DNA of 34,651 nucleotides from Phycisphaeraceae bacterium. GTDB taxonomy: Bacteria > Planctomycetota > Phycisphaerae > Phycisphaerales > Phycisphaeraceae. Every line of letters begins with the position of its first letter. Positions within the stretch are counted from its first letter, which is position 1. Position numbers and translations under genes: made by a program. Below are positions 15,395 through 24,383 of the stretch, piece after piece. The stretch lies in assembly GCA_002716625.1 (NCBI GenBank), contig PBAS01000048.1, forward strand, positions 1 to 34,651, read 5' to 3'. The notes under the pieces are model-generated. The model had not been told where the DNA came from. It did no database searches and saw only the letters and a list, made by a program, of their open reading frames with translations.

Positions 15395-17625
15395 TGAGCG
15401 ACCCCTTGCAATTGCGGTGACTCTTGTTCCGATTCAACTTGGGCTAAACCGACAGATTCGACTTCAACCCCTTTGCTGATTTCGTTATATCCCAGTACTG
15501 CGACTGCAGGCACCGGAGCTTCCAATAATCGATGAATGTGAACTCGAACCTGTGGTGAAGCTAGAACGACAGGTTGGTGACCACCCTGGATGAGTTGCCG
15601 AAGTTCTTTGACAATTGCAGATGTAATCTGATTGACAATAGCAGGCGGCATGGACAAGGTTGTGGTGTCATTGCCTCGATCGATATAGTTGATAATCAGA
15701 TCCTCAAGTGCTGGATCCAGGCTGACACAGAACAACTTGGCCACCGTTGGCATCTGTTCATCATCGATGGAGGACGCCTGCATTTCTACATACTGGTTAC
15801 AGATAGTCCGCCTAAGAGCATTACGAACGTATTCGGTGAGAACCTCATAGTCTTTTGTCCGAGACGCCCAGTCACCCAATGTCTCAACAATGGTCTCCAT
15901 GTCACGCACTGGAACCCGTTCTTGCAATAAGTTCTGAAGGACCTTCTGCAGATCCGCCGGTTTGACCACGGGCTGGTCTGTACTGCCAGCAACGCCCAAT
16001 ACCTCATCAGCAAGTTTCGGTGCCTTTTCACGTAACTGTGTAATCAGGCTGTTCGTTTCTTCGCGTGTCAGCAGTTCGGCGGCATGACTTTTGACAACTT
16101 CGGTCAAGTGTGTGGACAGAACACTGACCGCATCAACCACCGTGTAGTTAAGCGATTCAGCTCGCTGCTTCTGTCCCGACTCAATCCAAACCGCCTCGAG
16201 ACCAAAAGCCGGTTCCCGGGTTTTGATGCCAGCCAACTCGGCATTTTCAGATGATGACAGACCGCTATCCATTGCCAGAAACTGATCCGGGAAAATTGAT
16301 CCGTGGGCCACTGAGTTGGCGCGGATCTTGATATGGTAGTCATTTGGCGGCAATTGCATGTTATCTCGAATGCGAACTGGGGGCATGACCAAACCCAGTT
16401 CACCGGCAAGCTGTCGACGAATCAAACTAATACGGTCAAGCAGGTCACCGCCCTGCTGAGGCTTGTTTGCATTAACCAAACGAACCAGGCTATACCCAAT
16501 CTCAAGTTCGAGTGTATCGACATGCAAGGCTTGCTCGATTGGAGGTGGACCAGCCTGATCATCACTTGCCTCCAACTTGGCTGCCTGGGCTGCACGTCGA
16601 CGATTGCCATCATAAACCACCCAGGCCATCGACCCGGAAAGAGCCGCCAGCAGGAGCATGGGCAGTGACGGCAAACCTGTCAGAGCCATCAGAGCCAGGA
16701 ATACAGCCGTAATCGCCAGAACCCTCCAATAGCGAATGAGTTGACTGGATAAATCCGTACCTAGATCAGTTCGTCCGCTTGACCGAGTTACAATCAGACC
16801 GGCAGCAATTGAGATCACAAACGCCGGTAGTTGGCTGACCAGACCGTCACCAATAGTCAAGCGTGTAAAAACCGCCAGCGACTCGGTTAAACTCCAACCT
16901 TTCTCAAATACACCCACGGCAAAACCGCCGACAATATTGACCAAGGTGATAATGATTCCTGCAATTGCATCACCACGCACAAATTTAGATGCGCCATCCA
17001 TCGCACCGTAAAAGTCTGCCTCTTGAGAAATCTCGGCACGCCTCTGACGTGCTTGTTCTTCATTGACCAACCCTGCATTAAGATCCGCATCAATCGCCAT
17101 CTGTTTACCAGGCATGCCGTCGAGCATGAAACGCGCTGCCACTTCGCTAATCCGGGTGGCCCCCTTGGTAATCACGACAAACTGCACAATGATCAGAATG
17201 ATAAATAGAATCATGCCGACCACCAGGGAGTTGCCCGCAACAAATGAACTAAACGCTTCAATGACTCGGCCCGCAACATCGTTAGCCGCAGTGGGAGTAT
17301 CTGCATCAGCGGTCAAGATGAGTCTGGTTGTGGCAATGTTCAATACCAGACGGATTAGAGTGGTACCCAATAGCAGAGAAGGAAATACCGAAAAGTCCAG
17401 TGGGCGTTGCACATAAATAGTGGTCAACAGAACGATTGCTGCTAGTGCCAAATTCGCGCTGATTAGCAGATCCATCACCATTGGATGCATTGGCACGACA
17501 ATGACTGCCAGCAGTGATACAAAGCCAACCGGAACAAAGAACGTACGGTAGCTGGAAATCCGGTTGATCCATGATGGGATCGTGAGTCTGTCAGTTTGTT
17601 CCGCCATAACCTGAGTCGAATCCAT
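15391..17625 (-). CDS. flhA: FlhA, flagellar export gate protein
   Basis: FlhA forms the nonameric export gate ring of the flagellar type III apparatus. The 744-residue protein is slightly longer than usual (about 690). The N-terminal half has about eight membrane helices (residues about 30 to 335). It includes the conserved block around SVFPSLLLGTTLIRLVLN and the GMPGKQMAIDADLNAG loop with the FHIPEP family's conserved Asp region. The cytoplasmic domain (about 365 to 744) binds chaperone-substrate complexes and ends in the usual LGYNEI then VESVG segment. It has an extra N-terminal 20 residues; MAEQ at 17607 is an alternative start. It lies 34 bases after flhB and overlaps flhF by four bases. 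Confidence 0.97.
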   Translation of the reverse strand: MDSTQVMAEQTDRLTIPSWINRISSYRTFFVPVGFVSLLAVIVVPMHPMVMDLLISANLALAAIVLLTTIYVQRPLDFSVFPSLLLGTTLIRLVLNIATTRLILTADADTPTAANDVAGRVIEAFSSFVAGNSLVVGMILFIILIIVQFVVITKGATRISEVAARFMLDGMPGKQMAIDADLNAGLVNEEQARQRRAEISQEADFYGAMDGASKFVRGDAIAGIIITLVNIVGGFAVGVFEKGWSLTESLAVFTRLTIGDGLVSQLPAFVISIAAGLIVTRSSGRTDLGTDLSSQLIRYWRVLAITAVFLALMALTGLPSLPMLLLAALSGSMAWVVYDGNRRRAAQAAKLEASDDQAGPPPIEQALHVDTLELEIGYSLVRLVNANKPQQGGDLLDRISLIRRQLAGELGLVMPPVRIRDNMQLPPNDYHIKIRANSVAHGSIFPDQFLAMDSGLSSSENAELAGIKTREPAFGLEAVWIESGQKQRAESLNYTVVDAVSVLSTHLTEVVKSHAAELLTREETNSLITQLREKAPKLADEVLGVAGSTDQPVVKPADLQKVLQNLLQERVPVRDMETIVETLGDWASRTKDYEVLTEYVRNALRRTICNQYVEMQASSIDDEQMPTVAKLFCVSLDPALEDLIINYIDRGNDTTTLSMPPAIVNQITSAIVKELRQLIQGGHQPVVLASPQVRVHIHRLLEAPVPAVAVLGYNEISKGVEVESVGLAQVESEQESPQLQGVAQ

Positions 17626-17659
17626 TCAACTAGAATGCGGCCACTACCATCGCGCAATG

Positions 17660-18730
17660 CTACGCTGTCTTTCGCCCACTAAGCCGATAGACATATGCCA
17701 GGATCTCTGCCACTGCGTTGTAGTATTGTGGCGGCACCTCCTGGCCAACCTCCACGGTGCGATAAACCGCTTGTGCCAGTTCCTTGCGTTCGACGATCGG
17801 AATACCATGACCGATCGCCAATTGTCGGATGCGAAAAGCCATGAAATCAGCACCTTTAGCAGTCAGTTTTGGTGCTTTCATGCTATGCGAGTCGTATCTC
17901 AGCGCCACGGCAAAGTGTGTTGGATTGGTTACAACGACATCTGCGTTGGGTACCGCATGCCCAATACGTTGCATTGATAGTTGTCGAGCGACACGTGAAC
18001 GCCGCTGTCGCATAAGCGGATCACCCTCCATGCGTTTCATTTCGTCCTTGACTTGCTGTTTAGTCATACGGATATCACGTTCATGCTGAAAGCGTTGATA
18101 GGCATAATCCAATAATGCCAGCAACAATAGCAGGACCGCCAACTTAACCCCCAAGGACAACACAAGACCCGAGATGGCAACCATGAGAGATGAAGGTTCC
18201 AGCTGTGCGAGCATAACGATTCCGGGCAGGTCATATGCGATTGCAATCGTCGCCACAATCGCAAGCAAGAAAAGCTTTCCTAAGTTCATTACCAGACGTA
18301 CAAATGCTCGAATACCTACCAGATTCTTGATCCCCTTGAAGGGCGAAAGGCGACTGATGTTGGGAACCAATGGTTTGCCCGTCAGGAAAAAACCAACCTG
18401 CCCTATGGTTCCAACCGCTGCCACAAGACTGATTCCTATCATAAACGGGGCGACTAGTTCCAGGGCTGAACGTCCGGAAAGGGCAAATAGCTCGGTAATA
18501 TCGTCCGGTATGGTCGAGTTGATCATGGGATCAAATGCCAAACCCCGTTTCATGATCTGCAACATGCCCTGCATTGTGTGGCCACCGACCAAATAAAGCA
18601 GCGCCATTGATGCCAGAAGCATGATCGCCGCCGTCAGATCGGTACTACGCGCCACATTACCCTCTTCACGCTGTTCTTGGCGCCGTTTGGGTGTTGGCGC
18701 TTCTGTCCTTTCGTAATCGTTGTCAGCCAT
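17660..18730 (-). CDS. flhB: FlhB, export apparatus substrate-specificity switch
   Basis: FlhB controls the switch from hook to filament export. The 356-residue protein opens with the conserved ERTEAPTPKRRQEQREEGNVARS segment, split here as ERTEAPTPKRR and REEGNVARS. Four membrane helices follow (about residues 30 to 210), then the cytoplasmic domain. The autocleavage motif NPTH is intact at 269 to 272 (VVTNPTHFAVALRY), and the downstream PKLTAKGAD and GIPIVERKELAQAVY blocks are typical. FliK, which triggers the switch, is encoded in the same cluster. It starts 23 bases after the fliR stop. No defects are seen. Confidence 0.97.
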   Translation of the reverse strand: MADNDYERTEAPTPKRRQEQREEGNVARSTDLTAAIMLLASMALLYLVGGHTMQGMLQIMKRGLAFDPMINSTIPDDITELFALSGRSALELVAPFMIGISLVAAVGTIGQVGFFLTGKPLVPNISRLSPFKGIKNLVGIRAFVRLVMNLGKLFLLAIVATIAIAYDLPGIVMLAQLEPSSLMVAISGLVLSLGVKLAVLLLLLALLDYAYQRFQHERDIRMTKQQVKDEMKRMEGDPLMRQRRSRVARQLSMQRIGHAVPNADVVVTNPTHFAVALRYDSHSMKAPKLTAKGADFMAFRIRQLAIGHGIPIVERKELAQAVYRTVEVGQEVPPQYYNAVAEILAYVYRLSGRKTA

Positions 18731-18753
18731 AAAGCAATATCTCTAACCAGTGA

Positions 18754-19581
18754 TTACCACATACCCACCGAGGGTAGAGAACCTGGAGAAAAAAACTGAG
18801 ATAAGTTTGCAAACGTGCTGAACCATATCTCGACAAGCACTGAGGTCTGGGTTCCAATAGCAACCATCAGAAGCCCGATGCCGAGCAGGATCTTGATGGC
18901 AAAACCGATGCTCAAAATATTCATCTGCGGCACGGTACGCATAAGGAAACCGGTCACAATTGTTTCCAGAAATATCAGACAGAATAGTGGCGCAGCAATT
19001 CGAAGCGCCACATGAAGCATTGACGTGAGCAGCCCAACAATAAGATTGATCGCATGTTGATCGACGCCGAACCCTCCCAGTGGAATATTCTGAAAGGTTT
19101 CGATCAGCGTCGAAAATAGGATCAGGTGTCCGTTGAGTGATACGAAACCCGCCAGCGCCAACAGAAAAAACAGTTGGCTCAGCATGCGACCTTGCTCTTC
19201 GCCTGGATTGAAAACCTCCGCAATACCCAACCCCAACTGCTGGCTGATTGAACGCCCGGCCCATTGCAATGCGATCAGAGGCAACGATGAGCCGTAACCT
19301 ATGATCAGGCCAATCCCCAGTTCCGCGCTGATCACACTGGCTAATGACCAAAGCGACAGCCCCTCGTTGATCACGGGAACCAGGTGGTCTGCAGACGCAG
19401 TACCGGGAGTAAGCAGCATCGGGTAGATGCAAAAACTCAGACCGGCAGCCAGAAAAATCTTGACCCGCGCTGGTATCACCAGGCCACCGAAAAGCGGGGC
19501 ATACATGAACAAACCCGTCAGCCGGAAAAGAACCAGTATCCAAACCGGCAGGTGCGGTATCAATGAATCTAGATTTACCAA
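18754..19581 (-). CDS. fliR: FliR, export gate channel subunit
   Basis: FliR is one of the FliP5-FliQ4-FliR1 subunits forming the export pore. The 275-residue product is of normal length and almost entirely hydrophobic, with about six membrane helices. The N-terminal VWILVLFRLTGLFMYAPLFGG, the central GLGIAEVFNPGEEQG and the C-terminal RTVPQMNILSIGFAIKILLG blocks are characteristic of the family. It follows fliQ by 17 bases and precedes flhB by 23, so it is in the same operon. A longer frame exists in another phase over the same bases but lacks any family resemblance. Confidence 0.96.
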   Translation of the reverse strand: MVNLDSLIPHLPVWILVLFRLTGLFMYAPLFGGLVIPARVKIFLAAGLSFCIYPMLLTPGTASADHLVPVINEGLSLWSLASVISAELGIGLIIGYGSSLPLIALQWAGRSISQQLGLGIAEVFNPGEEQGRMLSQLFFLLALAGFVSLNGHLILFSTLIETFQNIPLGGFGVDQHAINLIVGLLTSMLHVALRIAAPLFCLIFLETIVTGFLMRTVPQMNILSIGFAIKILLGIGLLMVAIGTQTSVLVEIWFSTFANLSQFFSPGSLPSVGMW

Positions 19582-19598
19582 GAGAATCCTCTATCACT

Positions 19599-19856
19599 TT
19601 ATCCAACGCCGCTAAACATCCGGTGTGAAAACTCGATAATGTGTTTGGAGATCCAGGGGACAACCATCACGGCCACCAACACCATACCGAGGATCTTCGG
19701 CACCATGCTCAAGGTCTGTTCCTGGATTTGGGTGGCAGCTTGTACAATACTGATTACTAGGCCAATGCTCAGTGCTGCCATCAGAATGGGGGCACTGAGT
19801 ATTAACATGACCAAGAATGTCTCACGGACTAGATCGGTTGCCTGATCAATTGTCAT
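19599..19856 (-). CDS. fliQ: FliQ, export gate subunit
   Basis: The 85-residue protein has two membrane helices (about residues 14 to 40 and 53 to 75) joined by the conserved QAATQIQEQTLSMVPKI loop, which identifies FliQ. Usual length is about 89. It assembles with FliP and FliR into the export pore. It lies 37 bases after the end of the fliP reading frame and 17 before fliR. Confidence 0.95.
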   Translation of the reverse strand: MTIDQATDLVRETFLVMLILSAPILMAALSIGLVISIVQAATQIQEQTLSMVPKILGMVLVAVMVVPWISKHIIEFSHRMFSGVG

Positions 19857-19893
19857 CTGTTGATCCCTTCAAACATCCCAATACTCCCGCCAG

Positions 19894-20757
19894 CTAACTT
19901 GTGATGCCCGGAACGCTCGGGATGGAAAAGCTTCCCAATAAATTTCCGGCGACCAAACGCCAACCATCGACAAGCACAAATAGCAGTAATTTAAAAGGCA
20001 AGCTGATAAGGACAGGTGGCAGCATGAGCATGCCCATACTGATAAGTACACTGGCAATGACCATATCAATAATCAGAAATGGCAAGTAGAGGCGAAACCC
20101 AATCAGAAATGCAACCTTTAATTCACTGAGCATGAAGGCGGGAATCAGCGTCAGCATATCGACATCGGCATATACGAGATCTTGGGGCAATTTGGTGCTG
20201 CCACGGTAGTCCAGAATCATGTGGATTGACGCCCAATTATCGGCATAGTCAATCTGGCTAAACATGAACTGCCGTATTGGCGCCTTCGCGCGTCACCATG
20301 CCTGCAACTCATTGATTTCGCCATCCTGCATTGGCGTGATCGCCGTTTTATTGATTTGATCCAGCGTCGGTGCCATGATCAAGAAGGTCATGAACATGGA
20401 AAACCCGATGATGACCTGACTAGGTGGTAATGATTGAGTGCCAATTGCTTGCCGAAGCAACGCCAGCACAACCACGATCCGTGTAAAGCTCGTACACATC
20501 ACAATAAGTGCCGGGGCAATTGATAGGATTGTCAAAAGAACCAAGATGGACATCGTCGCAGTCATACCGCTGCGACCCGTCCCATTCTCTTCTTGACCAG
20601 GCAGTACAGAAGCAGCCCCTTTTAGGATTTCGATTGGGTTAATCGAATTCGAATCCACGGGCCACTCTGCCTCAACATTGGCCACGGCGGGAGTTGCTAT
20701 CAGAACCATCCCTATCAGCCATACCAGCGGTTGACGTACAGAGCTTAAACGTGTCAT
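19894..20757 (-). CDS. fliP: FliP, export gate subunit, interrupted by one in-frame UGA codon
   Basis: FliP forms the pentameric core of the export pore. Read straight through, the frame is 287 codons. It has a cleavable signal peptide (about residues 1 to 26), a linker, then membrane helices with [19 protein letters not shown] and [19 protein letters not shown], and a C-terminal half with [17 protein letters not shown] and [16 protein letters not shown], all hallmark FliP blocks. Codon 155 is TGA. The sequence before it (GEINELQAW) and after it ([14 protein letters not shown]) are in the same frame and align continuously with FliP proteins, so no frameshift or gap exists. The ATG at 20265 inside the second half has no ribosome binding site and corresponds to an internal conserved Met. 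The start overlaps the fliO stop by four bases. It may be a sequencing error, a nonsense mutation or recoding. Confidence 0.9.
20293..20295 (-). other. fliP: In-frame UGA codon inside fliP
   Basis: The minus strand reads GCA TGG TGA CGC GCG AAG GCG across this point. UGA followed by C is a context known from E. coli work to terminate weakly. Immediately downstream GCGC GAAG GCGC can form a four-pair hairpin. I see no convincing bacterial SECIS element. UGA is used as an ordinary stop for other genes here, for example flhA, so the code is standard. Confidence 0.95.
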
Positions 20758-21623
20758 TCCATCTTTCCTCTCCGATGGCCCAATACACGTAGTCCTGATG
20801 CCAAATTTGAGATCTGATCGCGTGTACGATCAACATGAAATTCGCCTTGATCCGCCACCTCATCATCGATGTCTTGCTCCTCGCGGTATTCGCTATTAAA
20901 CCGTGAGAAAAGGTTGGCAAAGTTGGCTGATGAACTGCCTGGCTTGTCAGCAGTTACCGCAGCAAGCAGTTCAGCAACCTCACTACCATCACTAATATCC
21001 GCTAACGTGTGTAGTTCCGAACCTGATTCCGAAACCGCAAGAATTCGTGATCCCAGCCGGATCAACAAGAGGTAACTTCTAGGCGTAACGGGAACTCGCG
21101 CGAGCACCTGTATCGCCGAACACCGGCCAACCACGGAGGAACGACCAGCCAACTTGCCGATCACGCCACGGCCTATCAGGATCAGCCCAACCACTGCCGC
21201 CAGACCGACTGCTGTCTGCACAATCCAGGATGACGTGGTTGGCCCAGACGTTCCGGAGGCCAAACGCAACCCGGTACGGGGTTGACCCAGTGGCGTATTT
21301 TCGTCAATTGACCCCGGGCTCTCGCTAACTGGCACCGGAGCGGTCGCCATAACCGGTTCGGCCATTCGCTCAAAGGCATTAACAGGATTGGTAGAAGAAA
21401 CTACCTTTTGTATTTCTTCGCGAGCCAGATATTTTGCTAGCCGCGTCAGTTGATCCGTATCAACGACCACGCTACCTGGCTTCACTGATGATTGGCCCGC
21501 CGGTTCAGCAACCTCGGAATCCAACGCAATTGATTGATTTGAGTCAATTACGCTGGCATGACATAGCGCAGCTACATAAGCTGACAAAAGAAGCGCCGAA
21601 CCAAAATGGAGACATCGAACCAT
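20754..21623 (-). CDS. fliO: FliO-like export apparatus protein
   Basis: FliO assists assembly of the FliP ring. The 289-residue protein has an N-terminal signal or membrane segment (about residues 7 to 24), a long low-complexity periplasmic stretch, a membrane helix (about 133 to 151) and a cytoplasmic FliO domain (about 171 to 210, IQVLARVPVTPRSYLLLI then GSRILAVSES). A variable acidic tail follows. It is longer than E. coli FliO (about 121) but the order of parts is the same as in long FliO/FliZ proteins. AAGGATGG before the ATG supports the start. Its stop overlaps the fliP ATG, as expected for fliO-fliP. Confidence 0.88.
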   Translation of the reverse strand: MVRCLHFGSALLLSAYVAALCHASVIDSNQSIALDSEVAEPAGQSSVKPGSVVVDTDQLTRLAKYLAREEIQKVVSSTNPVNAFERMAEPVMATAPVPVSESPGSIDENTPLGQPRTGLRLASGTSGPTTSSWIVQTAVGLAAVVGLILIGRGVIGKLAGRSSVVGRCSAIQVLARVPVTPRSYLLLIRLGSRILAVSESGSELHTLADISDGSEVAELLAAVTADKPGSSSANFANLFSRFNSEYREEQDIDDEVADQGEFHVDRTRDQISNLASGLRVLGHRRGKME

Positions 21624-21711
21624 AGGCCATCCTTGGCCAACTTGGGGGATTGATTGCTCAAAACCCTTACCGGCACCTCATGTGCCGACAAACGAACAGT
21701 ACCTATCGTGA

Positions 21712-22185
21712 CTATACCGGCGGCGATTGTCCAGCCGCTGCTTCGGCCTGCTCCTTGAGATCGTCTACAATCTCACTGATTCGGATACAGAAATTATTGT
21801 TTAGAACAAGAACCTCACCACGTGCGATCAACCGCTGATTGACATACACATCTACAGGATCCCCCGCCAACTTGTCCAGTTCAACCACACTGCCTTCGGC
21901 CAATTTAAGTACATCCTCAACATACATCTCGGTCCGGCCCAGCTCAATCATGACGTCTAAATCGACATCGCCTAACAACTGGATCTTCCCATTATCCTCG
22001 GAAGAACCCTCCAATTCACCTACCATTACCTCAGCAGTGGCCGTATCACTTCCGGCAGCCTTTGCTTCTTGTGTCATTTCGTCAAGTGAAGCTTGGACAT
22101 CAACCATCGCCTGGTCCACGCTCTCTTCCAATCCTTCATTCGCCTGTGGATTGCCTTCCTGTTCATCTTGTGTTTTATCTTCCAT
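21712..22185 (-). CDS. fliN: FliN, flagellar C-ring switch protein
   Basis: FliN forms the lower C-ring and docks export complexes. The C-terminal SpoA domain lies at about residues 70 to 142, with [40 protein letters not shown] and [13 protein letters not shown], the standard FliN signature. About 70 residues of acidic, Gln/Glu/Ala-rich sequence precede it; E. coli FliN has a shorter leader. It begins 20 bases after fliL, leaving no room for fliM, which commonly sits between these two genes. The start ATG has GAGT upstream. Confidence 0.95.
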   Translation of the reverse strand: MEDKTQDEQEGNPQANEGLEESVDQAMVDVQASLDEMTQEAKAAGSDTATAEVMVGELEGSSEDNGKIQLLGDVDLDVMIELGRTEMYVEDVLKLAEGSVVELDKLAGDPVDVYVNQRLIARGEVLVLNNNFCIRISEIVDDLKEQAEAAAGQSPPV

Positions 22186-22205
22186 GAATACTCATTTCGC
22201 TGGGC

Positions 22206-22733
22206 CTAATGATCGGCCTTATATGGGATCAATTTGGTAACCAGAACTTCTTCAACGATTGGCTGGCTGTCTGAATCAACCCCCAATCGCTTGTCCACTG
22301 CAGCTTTGATTTGTCGTGTCAATGTGGCACGTGTGGGTTCCGCAAAGTGAGCGGGCTGAGCCCGAGCGATGATCATTGCGACATCGGTCGAAATTCGAGC
22401 CTGCTTGGTATCGATCTGGGTCCGAGCAAGTTCCTGATGCTTGCGTCGTATCGTAATGTAGATCTGCGTGTCATAGATAATGGTCTCGCCACGGAGCAAA
22501 TTGGAAAATTTCGCTTCAATCAGTAACTCCTCAATCGGCTGTTCCAAATTCATTTCGGTGCCCTCAAGTGCGGCCTCCGCAACCACGTGCGCCGGTGCTG
22601 GCTTGAGGGCAAAGACGATTAGAACTGTCGCCACTTCCAACCCCAGCACTCCGATAAGAATAAGAAGGGCCTTTAACGGGAATCGTTTTTTATTCTCCCG
22701 CGAACGTTTAATCGTTTTATCTTTTTCTGCCAT
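22206..22733 (-). CDS. fliL: FliL-like flagellar basal body protein
   Basis: FliL surrounds the stator and supports torque. I choose the ATG at 22733 (MAEKDKTIKRS), 31 bases after motB; the longer frame from 22808 would overlap motB by 44 bases and adds an unlikely sequence. The 175-residue product has a basic N-terminus, one membrane helix (about residues 20 to 44) and a periplasmic domain related to stomatin-like FliL domains. That domain includes TQIYITIRRKHQELARTQI and the C-terminal LGVDSDSQPIVEEVLVTKLI. FliL sequences diverge widely, and placement between motB and fliN adds confidence. Confidence 0.85.
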   Translation of the reverse strand: MAEKDKTIKRSRENKKRFPLKALLILIGVLGLEVATVLIVFALKPAPAHVVAEAALEGTEMNLEQPIEELLIEAKFSNLLRGETIIYDTQIYITIRRKHQELARTQIDTKQARISTDVAMIIARAQPAHFAEPTRATLTRQIKAAVDKRLGVDSDSQPIVEEVLVTKLIPYKADH

Positions 22734-22764
22734 CACGTAGGTCCAATCTTTGCCGTTGGTCGGA

Positions 22765-23514
22765 TCAGTTTGACCGATCCAATTCGGGCGTGGTGAGTTC
22801 GTCCACAAGCATATTGCTCACTTGAATCTCAACTCTTCGATTACTTTGAAGTTGCGTTGGCTGGTAGATCGCCCACTTCACTTTTTCGCTGTCACCATTG
22901 GCAATCAACTTGATGCGCTGCGGTCTAATCCGACATTCTTTGGAGATCAAGAAATCCCCCACGACTCTTGCCCGCCTGTAACTTAGGTCCTGGATATTCT
23001 CAAACTGTTTCGGATTGAATATCTCTGAAGTATCCGCGTGACCATTGATATGTATCTTGGTATTAAATCCGCGAATCTGTGTGGCCAACTGAATCAGTTT
23101 CTTACGGTGAGTCTCGGTAAGTCGCGTCAAACCCGGTTCAAACACCACCCGCCCCCCCGTAATTTGGGTCAGCTTCTGGCGAACTGTCGTCACTTGCTGA
23201 CGCTTACCCTGCATCCCGGGGTCTGGAACTTGCGATGGCTGGGGATGCCGCCGACTCACTTTTTTCAAGGACTCAATTCTGTCAATGAAACTAAGGGCTG
23301 GATCATCTGGCGTGGGGACCTTTCCACCACCACCGTGTATCCCAAATGCCTTCTTAACCTCCTTGACAACTGCACGGAATTCAGATTCCTTTTTAACCTC
23401 CGACAGGGATAACAGCAGCACGAAAAAGGTCAACAACAATGACATCATGTCACCGTAGGTCATAACCCATTGCGGCGCGCCTTCCGGTGGACATTTGCAT
23501 TTCTTGTATGCCAT
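22765..23514 (-). CDS. motB: MotB, flagellar stator protein
   Basis: MotB anchors the stator to peptidoglycan and carries the ion-binding Asp. The 249-residue protein has a short N-terminus with paired cysteines (KKCKCPPEGAP), one membrane helix with the essential Asp at residue 22 (TYGDMMSLLLTFF), a linker, and an OmpA-like peptidoglycan-binding domain (about residues 122 to 235). The latter shows NGHAD at 157 to 161 and SNRRVEIQV near 224 to 232. The Cys/Pro/Glu-rich start is like that of planctomycete MotB proteins. It follows motA by 69 bases and precedes fliL. Confidence 0.96.
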   Translation of the reverse strand: MAYKKCKCPPEGAPQWVMTYGDMMSLLLTFFVLLLSLSEVKKESEFRAVVKEVKKAFGIHGGGGKVPTPDDPALSFIDRIESLKKVSRRHPQPSQVPDPGMQGKRQQVTTVRQKLTQITGGRVVFEPGLTRLTETHRKKLIQLATQIRGFNTKIHINGHADTSEIFNPKQFENIQDLSYRRARVVGDFLISKECRIRPQRIKLIANGDSEKVKWAIYQPTQLQSNRRVEIQVSNMLVDELTTPELDRSN

Positions 23515-23583
23515 TACCTGAAGCCCAGTTGCCTATCGGAGGGACAAACACAAGACGTTATATCCCAATGTTCTAGCCAATGA

Positions 23584-24366
23584 TCATGCCGCCTTTTGCT
23601 CTGCATTCTCACGACTGATCCGCTGTGACGGCGGCAGGAAGGTTCGCAGTTTCTGCTCGACAATACGGGGATTGTCACCACTCTGAATCGCCATAACGCC
23701 TTTAATGATGATCGTTTTCGTCAATACCTCTTCGGCCGATCGACGCCCCAGCCGATCCGCCAAAGGCAACGCCAAGCCATTGGCCACCAAGGCACCGTAG
23801 AGGGTGGTCAGCAGTGCGATCGCCATGCCGGGGCCTATTGCCGTTGGATCATCAAGATTCTTGAGCATAATGACCAGACCGACCAACGTACCAATCATGC
23901 CAAATGCCGGCGCATACTTGCCAACCGTGGCGAATATGCCTTTGCCTGCTTCATGGCGGTCTATCAAATTCTCCAACTCATTGTTCATGATCTGCTCAAT
24001 GAGTTCCGGATCGGTTCCATCCACAGCCATCTGGATTCCCTGCACAATAAACTCATCTTCAATATCTTTCGTTGAGTTTTCTAGACTGAGGATACCGTCA
24101 CGCCGGGCAATCTCCGCATAACCCACCATGTCATTGATCAGTTTGTCCACCGGTGTGGATTGAAAGAACAATGCTTTTTTGATGATCGAAAAAACACCTT
24201 TGATGTACCGCATGGGAATGGCGTAGATAACGACCGTACAAGACGCTCCGAAGACGAGGACCAGGCTCTGGATATCAAAGAACATGAACACATCGCCGCT
24301 ACCCAAAAGGGCCCAACTGATGAGTACCCAAGTTCCTAAGAGTCCAAAGAAAATTCCAAGATCCAT
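23584..24366 (-). CDS. motA: MotA, flagellar stator protein
   Basis: MotA forms the stator ion channel with MotB and drives FliG. The 260-residue protein has four membrane helices. The first two lie at about residues 3 to 22 and 33 to 48. A cytoplasmic loop follows with ARRDGILSLE (R88/R89 and E96, the expected torque residues). The last two helices are at about 148 to 168 and 179 to 203. Conserved prolines P153 (YAPAFGMIGTLVGL) and P201 (LALPLADRL) are present. The ATG is preceded by GAGG six bases upstream. A sigma-28-like promoter lies about 40 bases upstream of the start. Confidence 0.97.
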   Translation of the reverse strand: MDLGIFFGLLGTWVLISWALLGSGDVFMFFDIQSLVLVFGASCTVVIYAIPMRYIKGVFSIIKKALFFQSTPVDKLINDMVGYAEIARRDGILSLENSTKDIEDEFIVQGIQMAVDGTDPELIEQIMNNELENLIDRHEAGKGIFATVGKYAPAFGMIGTLVGLVIMLKNLDDPTAIGPGMAIALLTTLYGALVANGLALPLADRLGRRSAEEVLTKTIIIKGVMAIQSGDNPRIVEQKLRTFLPPSQRISRENAEQKAA

Positions 24367-24383
24367 GGTCTGCCTCAGAACAT

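Noticed and set aside
18743-19663. A 306-codon open frame on the minus strand, longer than the fliR frame it overlaps
   Set aside because: Its translation is Cys/Arg/Ser-rich with no membrane or family pattern, while the fliR frame in the other phase matches FliR throughout.
20236-20243. GCCGATAA on the minus strand inside fliP, identical to the sigma-28 -10
   Set aside because: There is no TAAA element 15 bases upstream, and the bases encode conserved-frame residues ADN; probably chance.
19894-20265. The second half of fliP as an independent 123-residue gene starting at the ATG at 20265
   Set aside because: It lacks a ribosome binding site, the Met corresponds to the internal conserved FM of FliP, and the frame continues upstream to the UGA with FliP-like sequence.
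20281-20295. Selenocysteine insertion at the fliP UGA
   Set aside because: No convincing SECIS stem-loop of the bacterial type follows, and I know of no conserved Cys or Sec at this place in FliP; kept only as part of the general recoding question.
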